64,000 nucleotides of DNA from Pomacea canaliculata (GCF_003073045.1 NC_037593.1:11912735-11976734), one strand, 5' to 3'; shown: positions 1 through 12,476, numbered from the stretch's first letter. The notes: generated by a model not told the origin, from the letters alone. Program-made: numbers and translations.

Positions 1-2112
1 ATTCATCTCTCAGTTCTTTTGATATTCCTCTGAGCACAAGCAACTGATCAGTCAGTTTGTAAATGTATGCTCTGGACTTTTTTGAAAAGCTGTTAAAAGT
101 AGAAAACTGCATGGGGCAATGAAGTGAAAACTGTTTGATGGGTTATTAGTGATGCAACAAGCAAACATGAAGCAACTGTAATTATTCCATCAGTTTGTGA
201 CTAGCGCAGGTCACTTCATGGTGCTTTCTTAAAGTACTATTTGTTTCTGGTTTATTATATTATGTATTTTGCTGGGATGCTTGCAGATATTGGCCAAGTA
301 GACAAGACAATGCTTTGGCAAAATAAGATTTATAATATGAAAAAGATTGTATGCATTTTGTAAATAGAATTTTAGCACATATCATGGTGTGAAGTATGAT
401 AGTAACTGGTTAACTGTACCACCTAGAAATTGTGTATTTGATGAGCATGAATTGGAGCACAAGTGTATTTTCTAACTGTATAGTTTGTATGTGTGGTTGG
501 TGGGGAGGGAGGATAAGAGTATTATTGCATTTTCTAAAAGCATTGTTTGTGCATTGCTTTAAGCTGTATAAAATATAAATATATATGTATAAATCACTGT
601 TAATAATTCCATCGATTTTTTTTTTATAGTTTAGACTTGTAAAGATATTAATATTTCAGAAACAAATTAAATAATTTTGAAACATTATTTGCAGTTTCTG
701 CTTTTGGACTTAAATTAGATTCATTACTGATGCTGGACAGATAGAGCCTTATGCAAACACACATTGGCAGCTATTTTGTCCTTGAAGATTTTCTTGTGTA
801 CTAGTTTGCATGGGAATCCTGTGACACAAAATGGTTGCTTTCTGTTGTGGTAAACAAATTTTAACTAAAGGCAAGTGAATTTTTTAAAAGTTTTGTAACG
901 TTTTTTAGGAGGTTGTCTTTGACGACTGTTTTAGTCTTTTTCATCTTCAGAGAAAGTGAATGATTATATACTGCAGACTAAAATTGCTTTTGGACATTTG
1001 CAGATTTGTGTCCAGGAAACTGTAGCGTGTTAATTCATTTGTTGTCAAGATGCATCCATGAAATTCTCTTTCAAGTAGCTGGTATTGACAAATTGCAATT
1101 TTTACATGTTTCATTGCTGAACATTCTTTAAAAAGTAATTTGAATATTGAGAGAAAACCTGTTGCAATTAAAACATTTTATAGGAATATGGTGTTGTTAT
1201 CTACTGTACGTGGCATATAATAGCTTTGTGGTTTGTATGCTTATGAAAAGAATTTAGACTCGCTTGAGTTATAGCAACGAATTATTCGGAGGAGAAATAA
1301 AGAATGCCAGAAAGTAGGGGGCGGGGGGGGGGGAGAGACCAAGAGATGCTTGTGCTGTTCATCGGAATGAACGATTTAGAAAAAAAGCAGATCTTCGACT
1401 TTTAGGGTGGGATGCTATTTGGCGTTAGATTGCAGGGTTGTTAGTGTTTCTTGGATCCTGAGATAGCTACACATATAGTTTGCAGAGGGAAGGGGGGGAG
1501 GGCGTAGTCGCGATTGGGACACATCATCATCCAGTCCTGCCGTTGAATCGTAGTGGAGTACTCCACAAGTGAGGCCAAACTCAGAAAATGATTTATGCTG
1601 ATATCCAGGTCACCAAATGCTACAGTACGATCTCCATTTCTAATTGAGCGATAATTTGCTCGACGCCTCAGTCTAGTGATGAGCAAGCTATCCTCGCGCT
1701 CGCTGCTCACCCAAGCACATCGCTTACACCTGTACCAGCTACTTACATTTACAACTATATCGTTATATAAACCTGACGATTTAGAAATAAACTGCAAAAT
1801 CGCCCACACATTATTTTAAAAACTGTCTATTTTCTCTCCCCTCCTACACCTGTCTGTGGACTCGCCCATATGTCGTTGTACCTGAACCAGTCCACCTGGT
1901 GCCTGAGCTATTGCGCATTTGAGCAAAACTGTTTTCCATCATTAAAGATAATGAATAACTGGTAAAAGGAACTTTTTAAGGACATTAAATAAGCCATCCC
2001 GTTAACACCGACGACTTATATTATACTTTCCATTGCGCGTGACATGACAGTGTCTGCCCGCGTCCAATCAATGATTAGAAACCAGTCTGTACCCTGACAA
2101 GGCGACGCCAAA
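1..2112. other. AT-rich non-coding stretch upstream of claudin-like gene A
   Basis: No exon with coding character could be recognised here. The first 1.3 kb is AT-rich and contains AATAAA-like words (for example near 1296), so it may be the 3' end of a gene lying left of the window, but nothing proves it. A G-rich run sits at about 1319-1334. The part from about 1450 to 2100 is richer in GC and CpG and is the likely promoter and 5' UTR side of the next gene. Confidence 0.4.
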
Positions 2113-3974
2113 ATGGCGGTGGGAAAACGGACGACGGTGTGGACAATATTGGGGACCATCACGGGTGCCTTGGGGATGGTCTTGACTATAATCTCCATGG
2201 CTACTCCCTACTGGATCCAGTCCTGGCTCGACAGGAAAACAGGAGTTGACAGCATGGGTTTGTGGGAAATTTGTTTCGGCAGTGATTTCGCTGCTCCCTG
2301 GCACGTCCAAGACGACCTGGGCCGACGGTACGCAGACTGCAACCATGTTTTGTCATACGAACTGCGAACCCTTCGAAAGTGGCTGTTTCCAGGTTTGTTG
2401 TCTGTTTATCTATAAGTATATAGCCTATAAGTACAGTACCTGTGGCTAAAATGTATTGTGCATTAACCTATATGCTTATGATTAGTTTATAAACACTACA
2501 TATATCAATAGCCCTTGCAGATCCATTTCCGGGTATCGGTGTACTCAATGAAAACTACAAGAGTTGGCGGATTCCAATATCTGTTAAGGTTGATCCGTAA
2601 ACAACTGCCCGTATTTACTTAATACCTTTAATAATTGCAAATTGGAATTTGAAAGTATCTGGTGATGTTCATCTGTGACGGCATTAGCCGTTTCACATCT
2701 TGAGCTTGTTAAACAGCACTGTAGGGTGGTGCTTGATTAGTTTAGTTTAGTCCTTGTTACTCCTCGAGGAGCACAAGGCCGCAGGTGCTTGATTAGAGCG
2801 CAGTTATTGTTAGCATTATACATAAGAGAAAGGCACCAGTATCTTTAAAAGTCTCATATTTCATTCTTGATGGATGCCAACATGCTACATCGTAGTATGC
2901 TTCAGGATCATTTATGTTTGAATTGCATGTGTATTGACATTCATATAGTTATGTTACAGAACCTGTTATTGCATTCCCAGTCAAGGGGCTTTCAAAATAA
3001 CCTGATGGACTTGAATTGATGCAAATGCTTGATATAAACAAAACTAACTCACAATATAGAATCAGTATCAGAGGCTGTTAAGGGACATTTCTTTGTGTAC
3101 CACATACAGTAAGACACACCCAGTAATGCTGCATTAAGCTGGAGGTACCTAGACATTTCACATCAGAATGATCTTTTTCATGTGAAAACAAGTTTGATAT
3201 GAAGACATGTCTGTTTTTTGTTTATCCAGTGTGGTTTATCATTGTGGAAATCATGGTAACTGGAGCATTGATTGCTCAGCTGGTGGGCTTGATTTTTGCC
3301 ATTGTGTACATCAGCAGTGCCTGCGCCCCACAACACGAGCACTTTACCCTCCTTGTTGCAGGCATTATGCAGTCTGTTTCAGGTAATTCCAGTAGCATTT
3401 GTTTAGACATCAAGTTTTTTTTCATTTCATTGATATGTCAGTTACTTTAATAGCTGAGGTGGTCACTGTATCTGACTCTCACCCACCCACTTGGTGCCTA
3501 GTGGCTAAACTGGACACACACAAACTTATATATATTTGCATATCATAGCATTCAATGCAAAAAAATATTATGAGATATTTATCATATTCTAAGATGTATG
3601 TAATAAAACTAACTGGTTTATCCTTGATTTTGGTAAATCACTTTTTTAAGTATTAAAAAAGATGAAAAGAGAGACATATTGGCAGTACTAGATTTCAGAT
3701 ATCTTTCATGAACTCGTAAAAGTGTGTTTTCTTTTCAGGAGCAATGTTGGCCATTGGCACCATGATCTACGCATATTTTTCTGGGATTGACGTCTTTTGG
3801 CTTCCCTCCCCTGACTCGAACTTTCTCTCTTGGTCTTTTGCGTTAGCTGTTGTTGCAGCTGGATTTGCTTTCTCATCAGCAATATTCCACTTCATTGACT
3901 TTATAAGATTGAAAATAGTGGTAGACCTGGAAAGGAGGGCAGAAACTTATGCACCTGGCTCTTCAAGGTATTAG
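2113..3974 (+). CDS. Claudin/PMP22-like four-transmembrane protein A (222 aa, 3 exons)
   Basis: Exons: 2113-2392, 3230-3382, 3739-3974; both introns are phase 1 with GT-AG ends (CAG/GTTTG, CAG/GTAATT), and the joined frame ends in TAG at 3972. The 222-aa product has helices at about residues 8-33, 96-122, 131-157 and 174-200. The first extracellular loop carries the claudin/PMP22 signature GLW (49-51) followed by Cys54 and Cys76, the pair that forms the loop disulphide in this family. Family members are plasma-membrane proteins of cell junctions or membrane organisation; which role applies here cannot be read from sequence. The ATG at 2113 follows AAA (A at -3) and is followed by G. A similar gene (B) lies 3.6 kb downstream in the same orientation with matching exon structure. 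AATAAA words lie at 4054 and 4782. Confidence 0.87.
2736..2787 (+). repeat. Palindromic dispersed repeat, copy 1
   Basis: Lies in intron 1 of claudin-like gene A. It has an ATTAGTTTAGTTT leader followed by a near-perfect palindrome centred on CTCCTCGAGGAG, with CCTTGT/ACAAGG arms outside it. A diverged relative is at 36796-36840. Family unknown. Confidence 0.5.
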
Positions 3975-5156
3975 AGAACAGTGTGCCTTTTGTTACAAAC
4001 TTTGGCATCTTGTCACTCTCTGGATACTCACGGACAAGAGCAGACAGTCTGAAAATAAACAGATGATGAAAGTTATGTTCTGAAAGACAAGTGTGGCTGA
4101 TAAATGATTGGGAACCCTTAAAAAAAATGTTCAGGTGCCTTTATTTGCTCATTTTGTAGTGGGAGTTGTGAGTTTAATTGACGTGAAATATGTGAAAGCG
4201 AATTTGAGATGATTTTAGAGTAAGGAGGACACTTGTGTAGTCTACAATAACATTCTGTACATCATCCCATCCCCTGCCACAATCACCAACACTTCAATCA
4301 GTTGTGATCACTGTTATCATTCAGTAGTTTTTATATTGGTTTACACCCATCTTTGTATTTTTAGGTGTGGTTTCACCATCACTCTCCACTTAAATATTAT
4401 GCAGAAAATATGTTTTCTATATCTGTATTTCATAAGGCATAGCCGATGTTGACACTGCATTAAGCATCAAAGACCAGCTATGTAGAACTGCACTTGTATC
4501 TATAATATGGTTTTGCTTGGTAGTTGCATTTAGTATATGGTTTCATTTTATTTCATTTCATTTTGGAAAACATACAATATTCATCATTAGTAAATTAGTA
4601 ATAAGCAATTGTGGAGAGTGGTAAAAAGAAAGAGTGTGTTGCCTGGGATCTTAATCATCTTTACATCCATTGGTGATCGTGTCTGAAAGAGAGACAAAAT
4701 ATAAAAATGATAATTGTAAAAAATATATACTGAAATATTAGGCAAAAAAACCCTCCTTGTACTTTATAATATTTTTATGTAAATAAATTTGCCAGATTGT
4801 ACGATTTTTTAAAAAATATTTCATGTATACACAATGTAAATACATTTTTTCAGAAAAATTACTTTCTATTAGTTATTTTGTATACATTGTGTGTGTGAGT
4901 GTGAGGTAAAGAAAAGTGTACATTTGCTAACTAATCTGAATAAAAAATAAGCTTATTGAAAACTAAGCCAGTTTTAAACTTCATGAAGTATACAACACCT
5001 TAAAACTGATGTGTGCATCTTATTTGCTCTGATGTGTGTTCTTACCATTGCTAAGTCCTCTGTAAGGACATGTTTGAAGTACGTTAAAATCAAGATGCTC
5101 CCACCACCAACTTTCTGCTATAATCACACATCTATTGAGCTGTTTCATCTTGCATA
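3975..5156. other. 3' UTR and intergenic sequence after claudin-like gene A
   Basis: AT-rich, no coding exon seen. AATAAA words at 4054-4059 and 4782-4787 are the candidate polyadenylation signals for gene A; the first is only 80 nt after the stop codon, so a longer 3' UTR is possible. Confidence 0.4.
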
Positions 5157-5205
5157 TCAAGTGATATGCAGGTGAAGGTTATAACCCTTCTGGAGGACAA
5201 ACAAC
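5157..5205 (+). repeat. Left arm of a 49-bp inverted repeat pair
   Basis: The reverse complement of 7150-7198, matching at 44 of 49 positions by hand alignment. The shared core is ATAACCCTTCTGGAGGACAA followed by ACAAC. The two arms face inward around about 2 kb that includes a LINE remnant. They may be the terminal inverted repeats of an old DNA transposon, or two opposed copies of a shorter repeat; no target-site duplication was found. Confidence 0.6.
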
Positions 5206-5777
5206 CTCCTTGACTTAGGTTGCTCAGTGCTTAATCAGAGGTTCTGATAAATTTGTTTTAATAGTAAAAGTTAATGTGTTCTTAATCTCATTATCTATAA
5301 AAGCGCACCTTAGCTAGTCTGGACTTAACCCTTTTTGACAAAATATGGAGGACAGTAACTGCAGTAAAGCATTTGGTGCATCTATTTGTAAATGACCAAA
5401 CTTATTTTTAACATATTCTTAATCAGCAACTTGCACTGACACTGATCCTCAAAAAATTAGTAAATAGTATTTCGCCAAAATAAAAACTGCATCTATATCT
5501 TGTATCTATAAAATCCCATATTGTTGTGACCTTCAAAACTCAAGTTTACAAAATTAGATATATATCTCATTTCAAAAAAGATTGTGAAAGTGATGCTTCA
5601 GTAATGTCACATAATGTGTTGTCACTAAAAAAGTAATAATAAGTAATATAAATTATAATGCATTTTACAATCTTTATTTTAAAAACTTCTGTTTGGGAAT
5701 TTTTCCCCTGAAATACGGTGAACACTATATCAATGTTTATACATCTTTGAGAATGTTTTGGGATGTCTAACTTAATA

Positions 5778-6535
5778 AAATGCTTGTTATTGACCCGCAT
5801 TACCTCCTTCTCCTTGATGTTGATGGTCAGGCCAGTCATCGCTGCTTCTTCTGCGAGCCGAGTGAGCTTTGTCTGTGCGTATTGTTGCTTGTGGAACAAG
5901 GGTTAGGGAATGTATTACAGTCTGACCGTTTCACCTACCTTGGCAGCATAGTCAGCAAAGATGGAGGTACAGATGAAGATGTAAGAAGTCGAATAAACAA
6001 AGCCAGGCTTGCATCCCACACCCTACGACCTATCTGGAACTCCAAGGCTTTATCTTTACACACCAAGATCAGCATCTTTAACACAAATGTAGTCCTTTAG
6101 TATGGATCTGAGACATGGCGAGTGACAGATGCCATCACTAGCAAGATACAGACATTCTTCAACAGATGTCTGCGCCACATCCTCAACATCAGATGGCCCG
6201 AGAAGATCTCCAATACAGACCTGTGGGAGAAAACCAACCAAAAACCTGCCAGCCAAGACATCAAGAAGCGGAAGTGGGGCTGGATTGTTCACACCTTGCA
6301 AAAGCCAGCCAACAATTTAACAAGACAAGCTTTGGGCTGGAACCCACAGGGGAGGCGCAGGGTTGGGAGACCCAGACAGTCATGGAGGAGATCAATCCAC
6401 AGAGAGACCGAGACAGCTGGCATGACATGGTCCCAACTGGAAAGAGACGCCCAGAACAATGTCCGATGGTGGGGTGTGATTGCGCCCCTATGCTCCACTG
6501 GGGGCGAATAGGAACAAGAAGAAGAAATTAATAAA
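5778..6535 (+). mobile_element. RTE-like LINE remnant with inverted 5' segment
   Basis: The + strand from about 5925 to 6510 encodes the C-terminal part of an RTE-type reverse transcriptase polyprotein, with the recognisable YLGSIVSKDGGTDEDVRSRI and a later GRRRVGRPRQSWRR block. The sequence just before it, about 5780-5900, encodes the piece that should precede this one (KLTRLAEEAAMTGLTINIK), but on the minus strand. The copy is 5' truncated and inverted at its 5' end, as twin priming produces. The coding sequence has one in-frame stop near 6100, so it is dead. Its 3' end is near GAAGAAGAAATTAATAAAATG. Confidence 0.8.
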
Positions 6536-7149
6536 ATGAGTTATTTATTTCTGTATGCTAGAATTTTGTATGCTCTGTTGAGAACAGAGGCCTACAGTAT
6601 TAACAGCATACCAAATGGAATGTGGAGAATCAGTCATTCATTATAGACAATTAAGGAAAACTTTAAGGTGTTGGCATCATGTAATGGTAGTGTCATATTT
6701 CACCTTAAAGCAAACAAATTTTCACTTACCTTGCGAACAAAGAAGATGTATATGTATGAGTGTAAAGTTGAGATGAAGTAATTAAGGTGGCACTGCAATA
6801 AACTAAAAATTAGACCTCAGTGAATTAATTGCAGAATTCTTAAAAACATATTACTATAGTTAATTTGTGAAATACTTATTAGATTATAAGAAGATCGAGT
6901 ACTTATTATAAGTGCCATAAAACTATCAATTCATTGATTATATATATACACACATTATAAGACTGTAGGGTCGGTTGTACGTATAATAATAATGGGTATT
7001 TGTAATGCGCAGCACCACGACCAATTAAGGTAGATAACACTTGCTGCGCAGACCAATAATGATAAATGAACAGATAGTGGACGGCACAGAATGCAAAGCG
7101 AAGGATGAAGAGGATGAACTTTTTGGAAAACCTCGGCTTTAAAACAAAC

Positions 7150-7198
7150 GTTGTTTGTCCTCCAGAAGGGTTATGACCTTTATTTGCATATCACGTGA
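7150..7198 (+). repeat. Right arm of the 49-bp inverted repeat pair, ending in an E-box
   Basis: Inverted partner of 5157-5205. Its outer end contains TCACGTGA (7191-7198), a palindromic E-box of the USF/TFE class, about 365 bp upstream of the start codon of claudin-like gene B. The left arm has one substitution in this E-box. Confidence 0.6.
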
Positions 7199-7562
7199 CG
7201 CGCAACGTAAAAATACTTAACACTGTCGCAGCTGCCGTCAGTCATCTTAAAAAGATGAATCGGCATCAGTCCTCATCTCCAGTGCAAAAATAAAAAGCTC
7301 CCAAGTCAAAGGTCTCCCTTCTCACCCCAAAAGAAAAATCCATTCAGAGATCTTTTCCTTTGACAGAAGGTCTTATCGATATATCCCCCCCCCCCTTTAT
7401 TTCCCGAATTGAACCCGTCCAGGTGTCGTGACCTACTTTTTGCGTCAACGTAATGCCATCTAGTGCGGGGGTCAATAGAAAGGCATGGTGGGAAGGGTGT
7501 TGAGGTAGATTTCCGCCGCTTGTCGCTCAGTTAGGAAAGTTTGTGAACACACAGTTTCCATC

Positions 7563-9433
7563 ATGGGGAGGGTAGTAGCCCTCGTCGGGTGTTTTTTCGT
7601 TGCAGGTGCTGTAGGTTGTATGCTGCTTGCGTTCGCCAGCCCGTACTGGGTGGAATCTTTCGGCGAGTTCGCTGACAACCGATTTGTGAAGGCAGGTCTC
7701 TGGGAGTTTTGTTTCGACGACTACACCTTTTATAAGGACCACAATGGCAAACGTTACCTTGGCTGCTTTTACATCTTCTCGCAAGAAATCAGACCTCTTT
7801 GGGAGTGGCTTTCACCTCGTAAGAAATTTTTCAAAATAATTTTAACCTTTTGTTATCTTTTTTCTTTGTAAATTGTTTACAGTTAACTGGTTTACCTGTC
7901 GGAATACCTCAGGCAGGTGACAATGCGGAAGCGAAGATAAAATGGCGACCGGAAACGCTCATTCAGATTGTTCGCTATGTAAAATTTATAAAATTCGAAA
8001 GTGCTTAGCTAATTTTGTAATGATATTTAATAATCAGTGTTTCGGAATTCTACTTCTTGGGTTGTATTTGTCGAATGCTTTCATCGCTTCGCATGAAGAA
8101 CACGCCTGTGCTGTGTTTACTCGTGCACAGGTGTAGCCTTGCGTTTCCCATTTCTCTCTCTCCCAAAAACAGGAAAAAAGAGTCAGCATTGGGCATATTT
8201 ATTTCTGACCATCAGCAAATACAGCCCCAAAATAAACCACAGTATAGTTATATATAGTGTATTGATAATATTCAAAGCGTTTTCTTTTGAAAAAAGGTGT
8301 TTTAAAAGATCCACATTAATTTGTTTAAATTGTGTTTGCCGTCGATGATGCATAGATGTGTGAATGTATATATTCTGTACATGTTTGCAAGTTAACTGTC
8401 TGCAAGAATAAAATCTGGATATCTTTTATATTTATTTTGAGCTGTGTTCAGGACCGTTCTCAACTGTTTGCCTCATTTATGCTATTGTGGCAAATCACCA
8501 CTTGCACCATTTGTATACTTGAGTAGTGTTTTTTCCTACGTATGTCATTAAATAAAACCTATCAAAAATCTTTTAAGTATAGAACTGCCTAAATGTTGTT
8601 TACTGGAGCTTATTGTTAAATAAATACGGAGTCTTTTGGGGCATGATTTATTACCTTAAAATTGCCATCAGGTTCTTTATTGGTACCTGTCTGTGTTTTG
8701 TTGCAGCCTGGTTTGTGGCAATGCAAGTGATGGTGAGCCTGTCATTGCTGGTTCAAGTACTCGATGCCATCTGCTTGGTTTTATATATCTTCAGGCTGTT
8801 TCCCGACTATCTCAACGCATCTGTTCTTAAGGGCTCATCCATAGTCATGCTATTTGCATGTGCGTAACTGTCTCTTGTACATTAGAGCAATGACACTTTT
8901 TTCTGAAAATCAAATACAATTTTTATTTTCTTCCATAATTTTGTTTTTCACCTTTTATGCATAACTAACCTTGTGTAGGGTTAGGGAAGCACAGTGTATT
9001 TCATAAACATTGTAAAGTAATATCAGTAAATAAGGAAAAATGCATTTGGAAACTTAGATTCATTAGAAACAAAAAACAAATAGTCCTGTTGGTGTTAAAT
9101 CCAAAGCTCAAATCACAATTTGTGAAGTCTTTTTGTTTACGCTAGACTGCAGTCAAATTTTCAATTTTTTTCCTAAGGAAATTCCATACTTAATCACTGT
9201 TTTTATTTATGCTTTACATTTCAGTGGCAATTATATTTGTTGTGCTGGTGGTGTTTGGAGTGAAGAAGGAGGACAGGAACTGGGTGCCACGACCTGATAT
9301 GAACTACTTGTCCTGGTCATATGGTCTTTGCTGTATCTCAGGATTTGCCACTCTGTTTGCTGCATTGGCTCTCTACAAAGCATCTCAGCAAGAGGATGAA
9401 AAGGACCCATACAACTATCCCAAGAACACATGA
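7563..9433 (+). CDS. Claudin/PMP22-like four-transmembrane protein B (205 aa, 3 exons)
   Basis: Exons: 7563-7818, 8707-8859, 9225-9433, joined by two phase-1 introns (CTC/GTAAGA; CAT/GTGCGT; acceptors TTGCAG and TTTCAG). The second donor was picked over a nearby GTAACT because only it keeps the downstream frame. The 205-aa product has helices at about residues 5-28, 86-113, 127-151 and 165-190. Loop 1 has GLW (45-47), Cys50 and Cys68, the claudin/PMP22 pattern. The short cytoplasmic tail is polar and acidic (ASQQEDEKDPYNYPKNT). It is a tandem paralogue of gene A: same exon number, same phases, and middle exons of exactly 153 nt in both. Start ATG at 7563 has C at -3 but G at +4. Likely a membrane or junction protein; exact role unknown. 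Confidence 0.87.
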
Positions 9434-10843
9434 TCTGAGTGCACAGAAGGCAGATGAGAGAGAGATTTTGAAAGACTATCAAGTTAAGAGAACTTTAAAT
9501 TGTTACATCTTTCTTTAATTCAACATATGCAGAACTAAAAATTTTATGGAATCTTAGTTTAGTTTACATTGTACTTGAACACATTTTGAAAAGAACCTAA
9601 AGATACTTTTGGCCTGATATGCCAATTTGGCCACTATTTTTGAAGCAGCTGCAGAGTGAGATTAGCAGTGTTGATTACCAAGAAGTAAACATCTATGTTT
9701 GTAAATAGGTGTATTAATGTATGTATGGTATTTGCATGTGTGTGATGTGTGATTAGCTCTGGTTTATATGGATACACTATTGGTTAGCAAATCAAACCAT
9801 GTTCCACCTTTATTATATTATTTTTTTAAAATGTTTTTTTCTATAATCTGAAAGGTTTTCAAGTGTAAATATATATCTACATGACACCATTTATCACAAG
9901 AAATCTAAATATCATGATAGTGTCCTTATTTTGGGGGCAGGAGCAAAGTGTATAAATCAATGAAAATCAGCACTCTAGGCCAGGGTGTCTTTTTGGTGAA
10001 CATGGTGTAAGATAGCTGTGTACTGTCCCTACGTTGGTCTGTAATATGCAATTACCTGGGGTACAGTGTGTTAATGATAGGCTACAATTACAGCAACTAT
10101 GCATACACACATTATGAACACTTTAAAGAATTCCAATAACTAGATTTCTTAAGTGAACATATCATGTACAAAAGCATGAGCACAATTCGATGGTCTGTGC
10201 CTTTCAATAATGAGAGATGTGTGCAAGTGAAGTATTGCTCATATGCCTTTAGTTGTGTGTAAATGCCAGACTTTACATAACACATTGACAGCATATTTTT
10301 TTATGTCTATATCACAGTGATGCTGCATACATATCATAGCGATGTAACTTGTATATCATTTTATGTTAGAAATTGGTTTATATAATTGTCCCCATTAATC
10401 TCAGACTTAAAGTGAATTTCTCCATGAAAAAAATGCTGTTACATATTCCATCCCGAAGTGTTTCAGAATGTTGTATATATATATATGATGACATGAATTT
10501 TTATAGATTAAAAAGTTTAAATAAACTTTATTTGGCTCTCTTTGCATAAATATTTGTGTGGTTGGAAAGAGTATGATTAAATAAGTTTTAAATATTGTGT
10601 ATAAACTGATCCAAGTAATTTGGTTTGTATTGAAAAAACAGTTAAAGGTACAGAGATGTGGCTGCTCAATCCATTGAAACAAACCAGGAAAGGTGGGCAG
10701 TTATGTTGTACATCTGTTATCAATGAGGAAAATGTGCAGACAATCCATGATAGCAGCAGAAGTAATTTAAGGTATAGTAAATATTGTAAGAAGTTTAAAA
10801 GAAAAAAAAGTAAGGTTATTAAATTAAGGGCAGGGAGGGGGTA
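9434..10843. other. 3' UTR and intergenic sequence after claudin-like gene B
   Basis: AT-rich and without recognisable exons. TTGTAAATA words near 9706 and 9859 look like Pumilio-type elements, and AATAAA at about 10519 is a possible polyadenylation signal if gene B has a 3' UTR of about 1 kb. Nothing else was recognised. Confidence 0.35.
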
Positions 10844-10962
10844 AGAACATGGAATATCAACAGTACCCAGGTGGTCACCCATAGGTACTAAACGTGCCCG
10901 ACGTTGTTTAACTTCAATGATCGGACGACAAATGATGTGTTCAACATGTATGAGTGTCGGCA
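10844..10962 (-). pseudogene. 5S rRNA pseudogene or 5S-derived element
   Basis: Read on the minus strand, this 119-nt stretch follows animal 5S rRNA closely in the middle: GTTGAA, then GTCGTCCGATCATTGAAGTT, AACAACGTCGGGC, TTTAGTACC and TGGGTGACCACCTGGG, in the correct order and spacing. The first 17 nt and the 3' end (the terminal stem) are diverged, and no T-run terminator follows directly; the nearest T-rich run on this strand is 30-50 nt further. It is most likely a dead copy. A 5S-headed SINE is the alternative. Most of the internal promoter (A box and C box) is still readable. Confidence 0.75.
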
Positions 10963-11526
10963 AAAGACATGGGATTATTAGCAAATGTAAAGAACTCAAC
11001 ACTGTTCTTAAAATTTAGTGATAAAAGTGAGGAGGCTTGGGTACATACCTTACTTAGTCAGGGCTCCCGAGGCCATGATACTTTTTACAAACCGGTAAAA
11101 AGTTAGGTGTTTTATGGCGTCCTTAACAACCTATAATCAATGTAAAGATCTTCCAGGCTGCGTTCAAGGTAAACCGATGCCCTAAGACTGTCGACAGTAC
11201 TAGAGAACGATAATACCTCCTTGGTCTTTCTGTCCCTTAACTGGCAAGACATTAACACCCAATTAGTGTTGTAGGTAAAGTAAGAGACTACAATAATAAT
11301 AATTAAAAATAAAGCATTGCGAAAGTCATCGAGCAGCCCAGACAATGATGTTTTCCAAAGAACCTACCACACGAACTGCTGTTCAAGGGAGGTAGCTCCT
11401 ATAAAAAAAAATCTTATCAACTAGTCTAGGATTTCTTTCCCTTTAAATTCTGACCACCTGTGATCAACGGGAGGGGAAGGAATTTAGCGTGCTAAGCATT
11501 TACGATTTGTGAAGGATATGATATGA

Positions 11527-11640
11527 CAGGGGTGTCCAACCCACGGCCCGCGAAGGTGCCTCATACGACCCGCTTATTTTAACCAGACACAATATAATTT
11601 CATTTTTTACCGTCAAGATTTCCGCCCGCGAGATTTTATA
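11527..11640 (+). mobile_element. hAT-like transposon end (single TIR)
   Basis: Starts with CAGGGGTGTCCAACCCACGG followed by CCCGCG, which resembles the terminal inverted repeats of many hAT elements. I found no matching opposite end (GGTTGGACACCCCTG) in the following kilobase, so the right boundary is unknown and the copy is probably truncated. Confidence 0.45.
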
Positions 11641-12476
11641 TCATGTCCTACGGTGCTTTAGTCTGTTGTGCCCTGTCCTTTGGCAGAAAATCATCCCCCG
11701 GTCTGATCTGAACAGGTGATGGTAGCTGTCTGGTGGCTTGTGTGGTCTGTGCAAAGCTTTGATGATGGTCTTCTTCTCTGTTAGGCTGATCTTGTTTTAT
11801 TCCTGCCTGGATTCAGCTCCTAGTTTTTCCGTCCTGTCGGCCTGCTTATTACCTTCATTACCTCAGTGTGAGAGTATCTATTGAAGTATCGTTCTTAGGC
11901 AATTGGTAATTTTCAATGCTGGTGTCATAATCATCTTATGCAGCTGGTTATTGTTAGCAGCTTGTACAACAGACAGGGCATATTAGTAGTACATTTTGCC
12001 TTTATATAATTTAATGAGTATATTATACATCCAGCATTCCTCAAGAAAAACAACACTAAGCCCTGTAAGTAAACACATTTTATGGACTACAGCAATAAAA
12101 AAAAAAACAACCTAATTTATTTCACGTGACCAAAGAAGCTGAGCAGATGCTTGATGCCAACGGTGATGTGGTGCACCTGGCTTTCGTCCTTGCTGTTGGG
12201 ATGAGGCCTAGTGACCTCCGGTAGAAATTTTTTGTTTTTTAAGTACAAACCGAGCAACTGCGTAGAAAGGACTTTGACCAGCACCTTTCCTTAATGCTAA
12301 CGGCAAAAGTCGTTTATCCTTTCTAGAACTGGAAAACAGTCCACAACTGGGCAACAGCTACCCTCTCACCGATTACTCTGTTATCAGTTCGCAACAGAGA
12401 TTAAAAATTATTTTCAAATTTTCTCCTACTGTCCTCTTTTTTTTTTTTATGTTACTCTCCAAGGACGCTGCAAATA

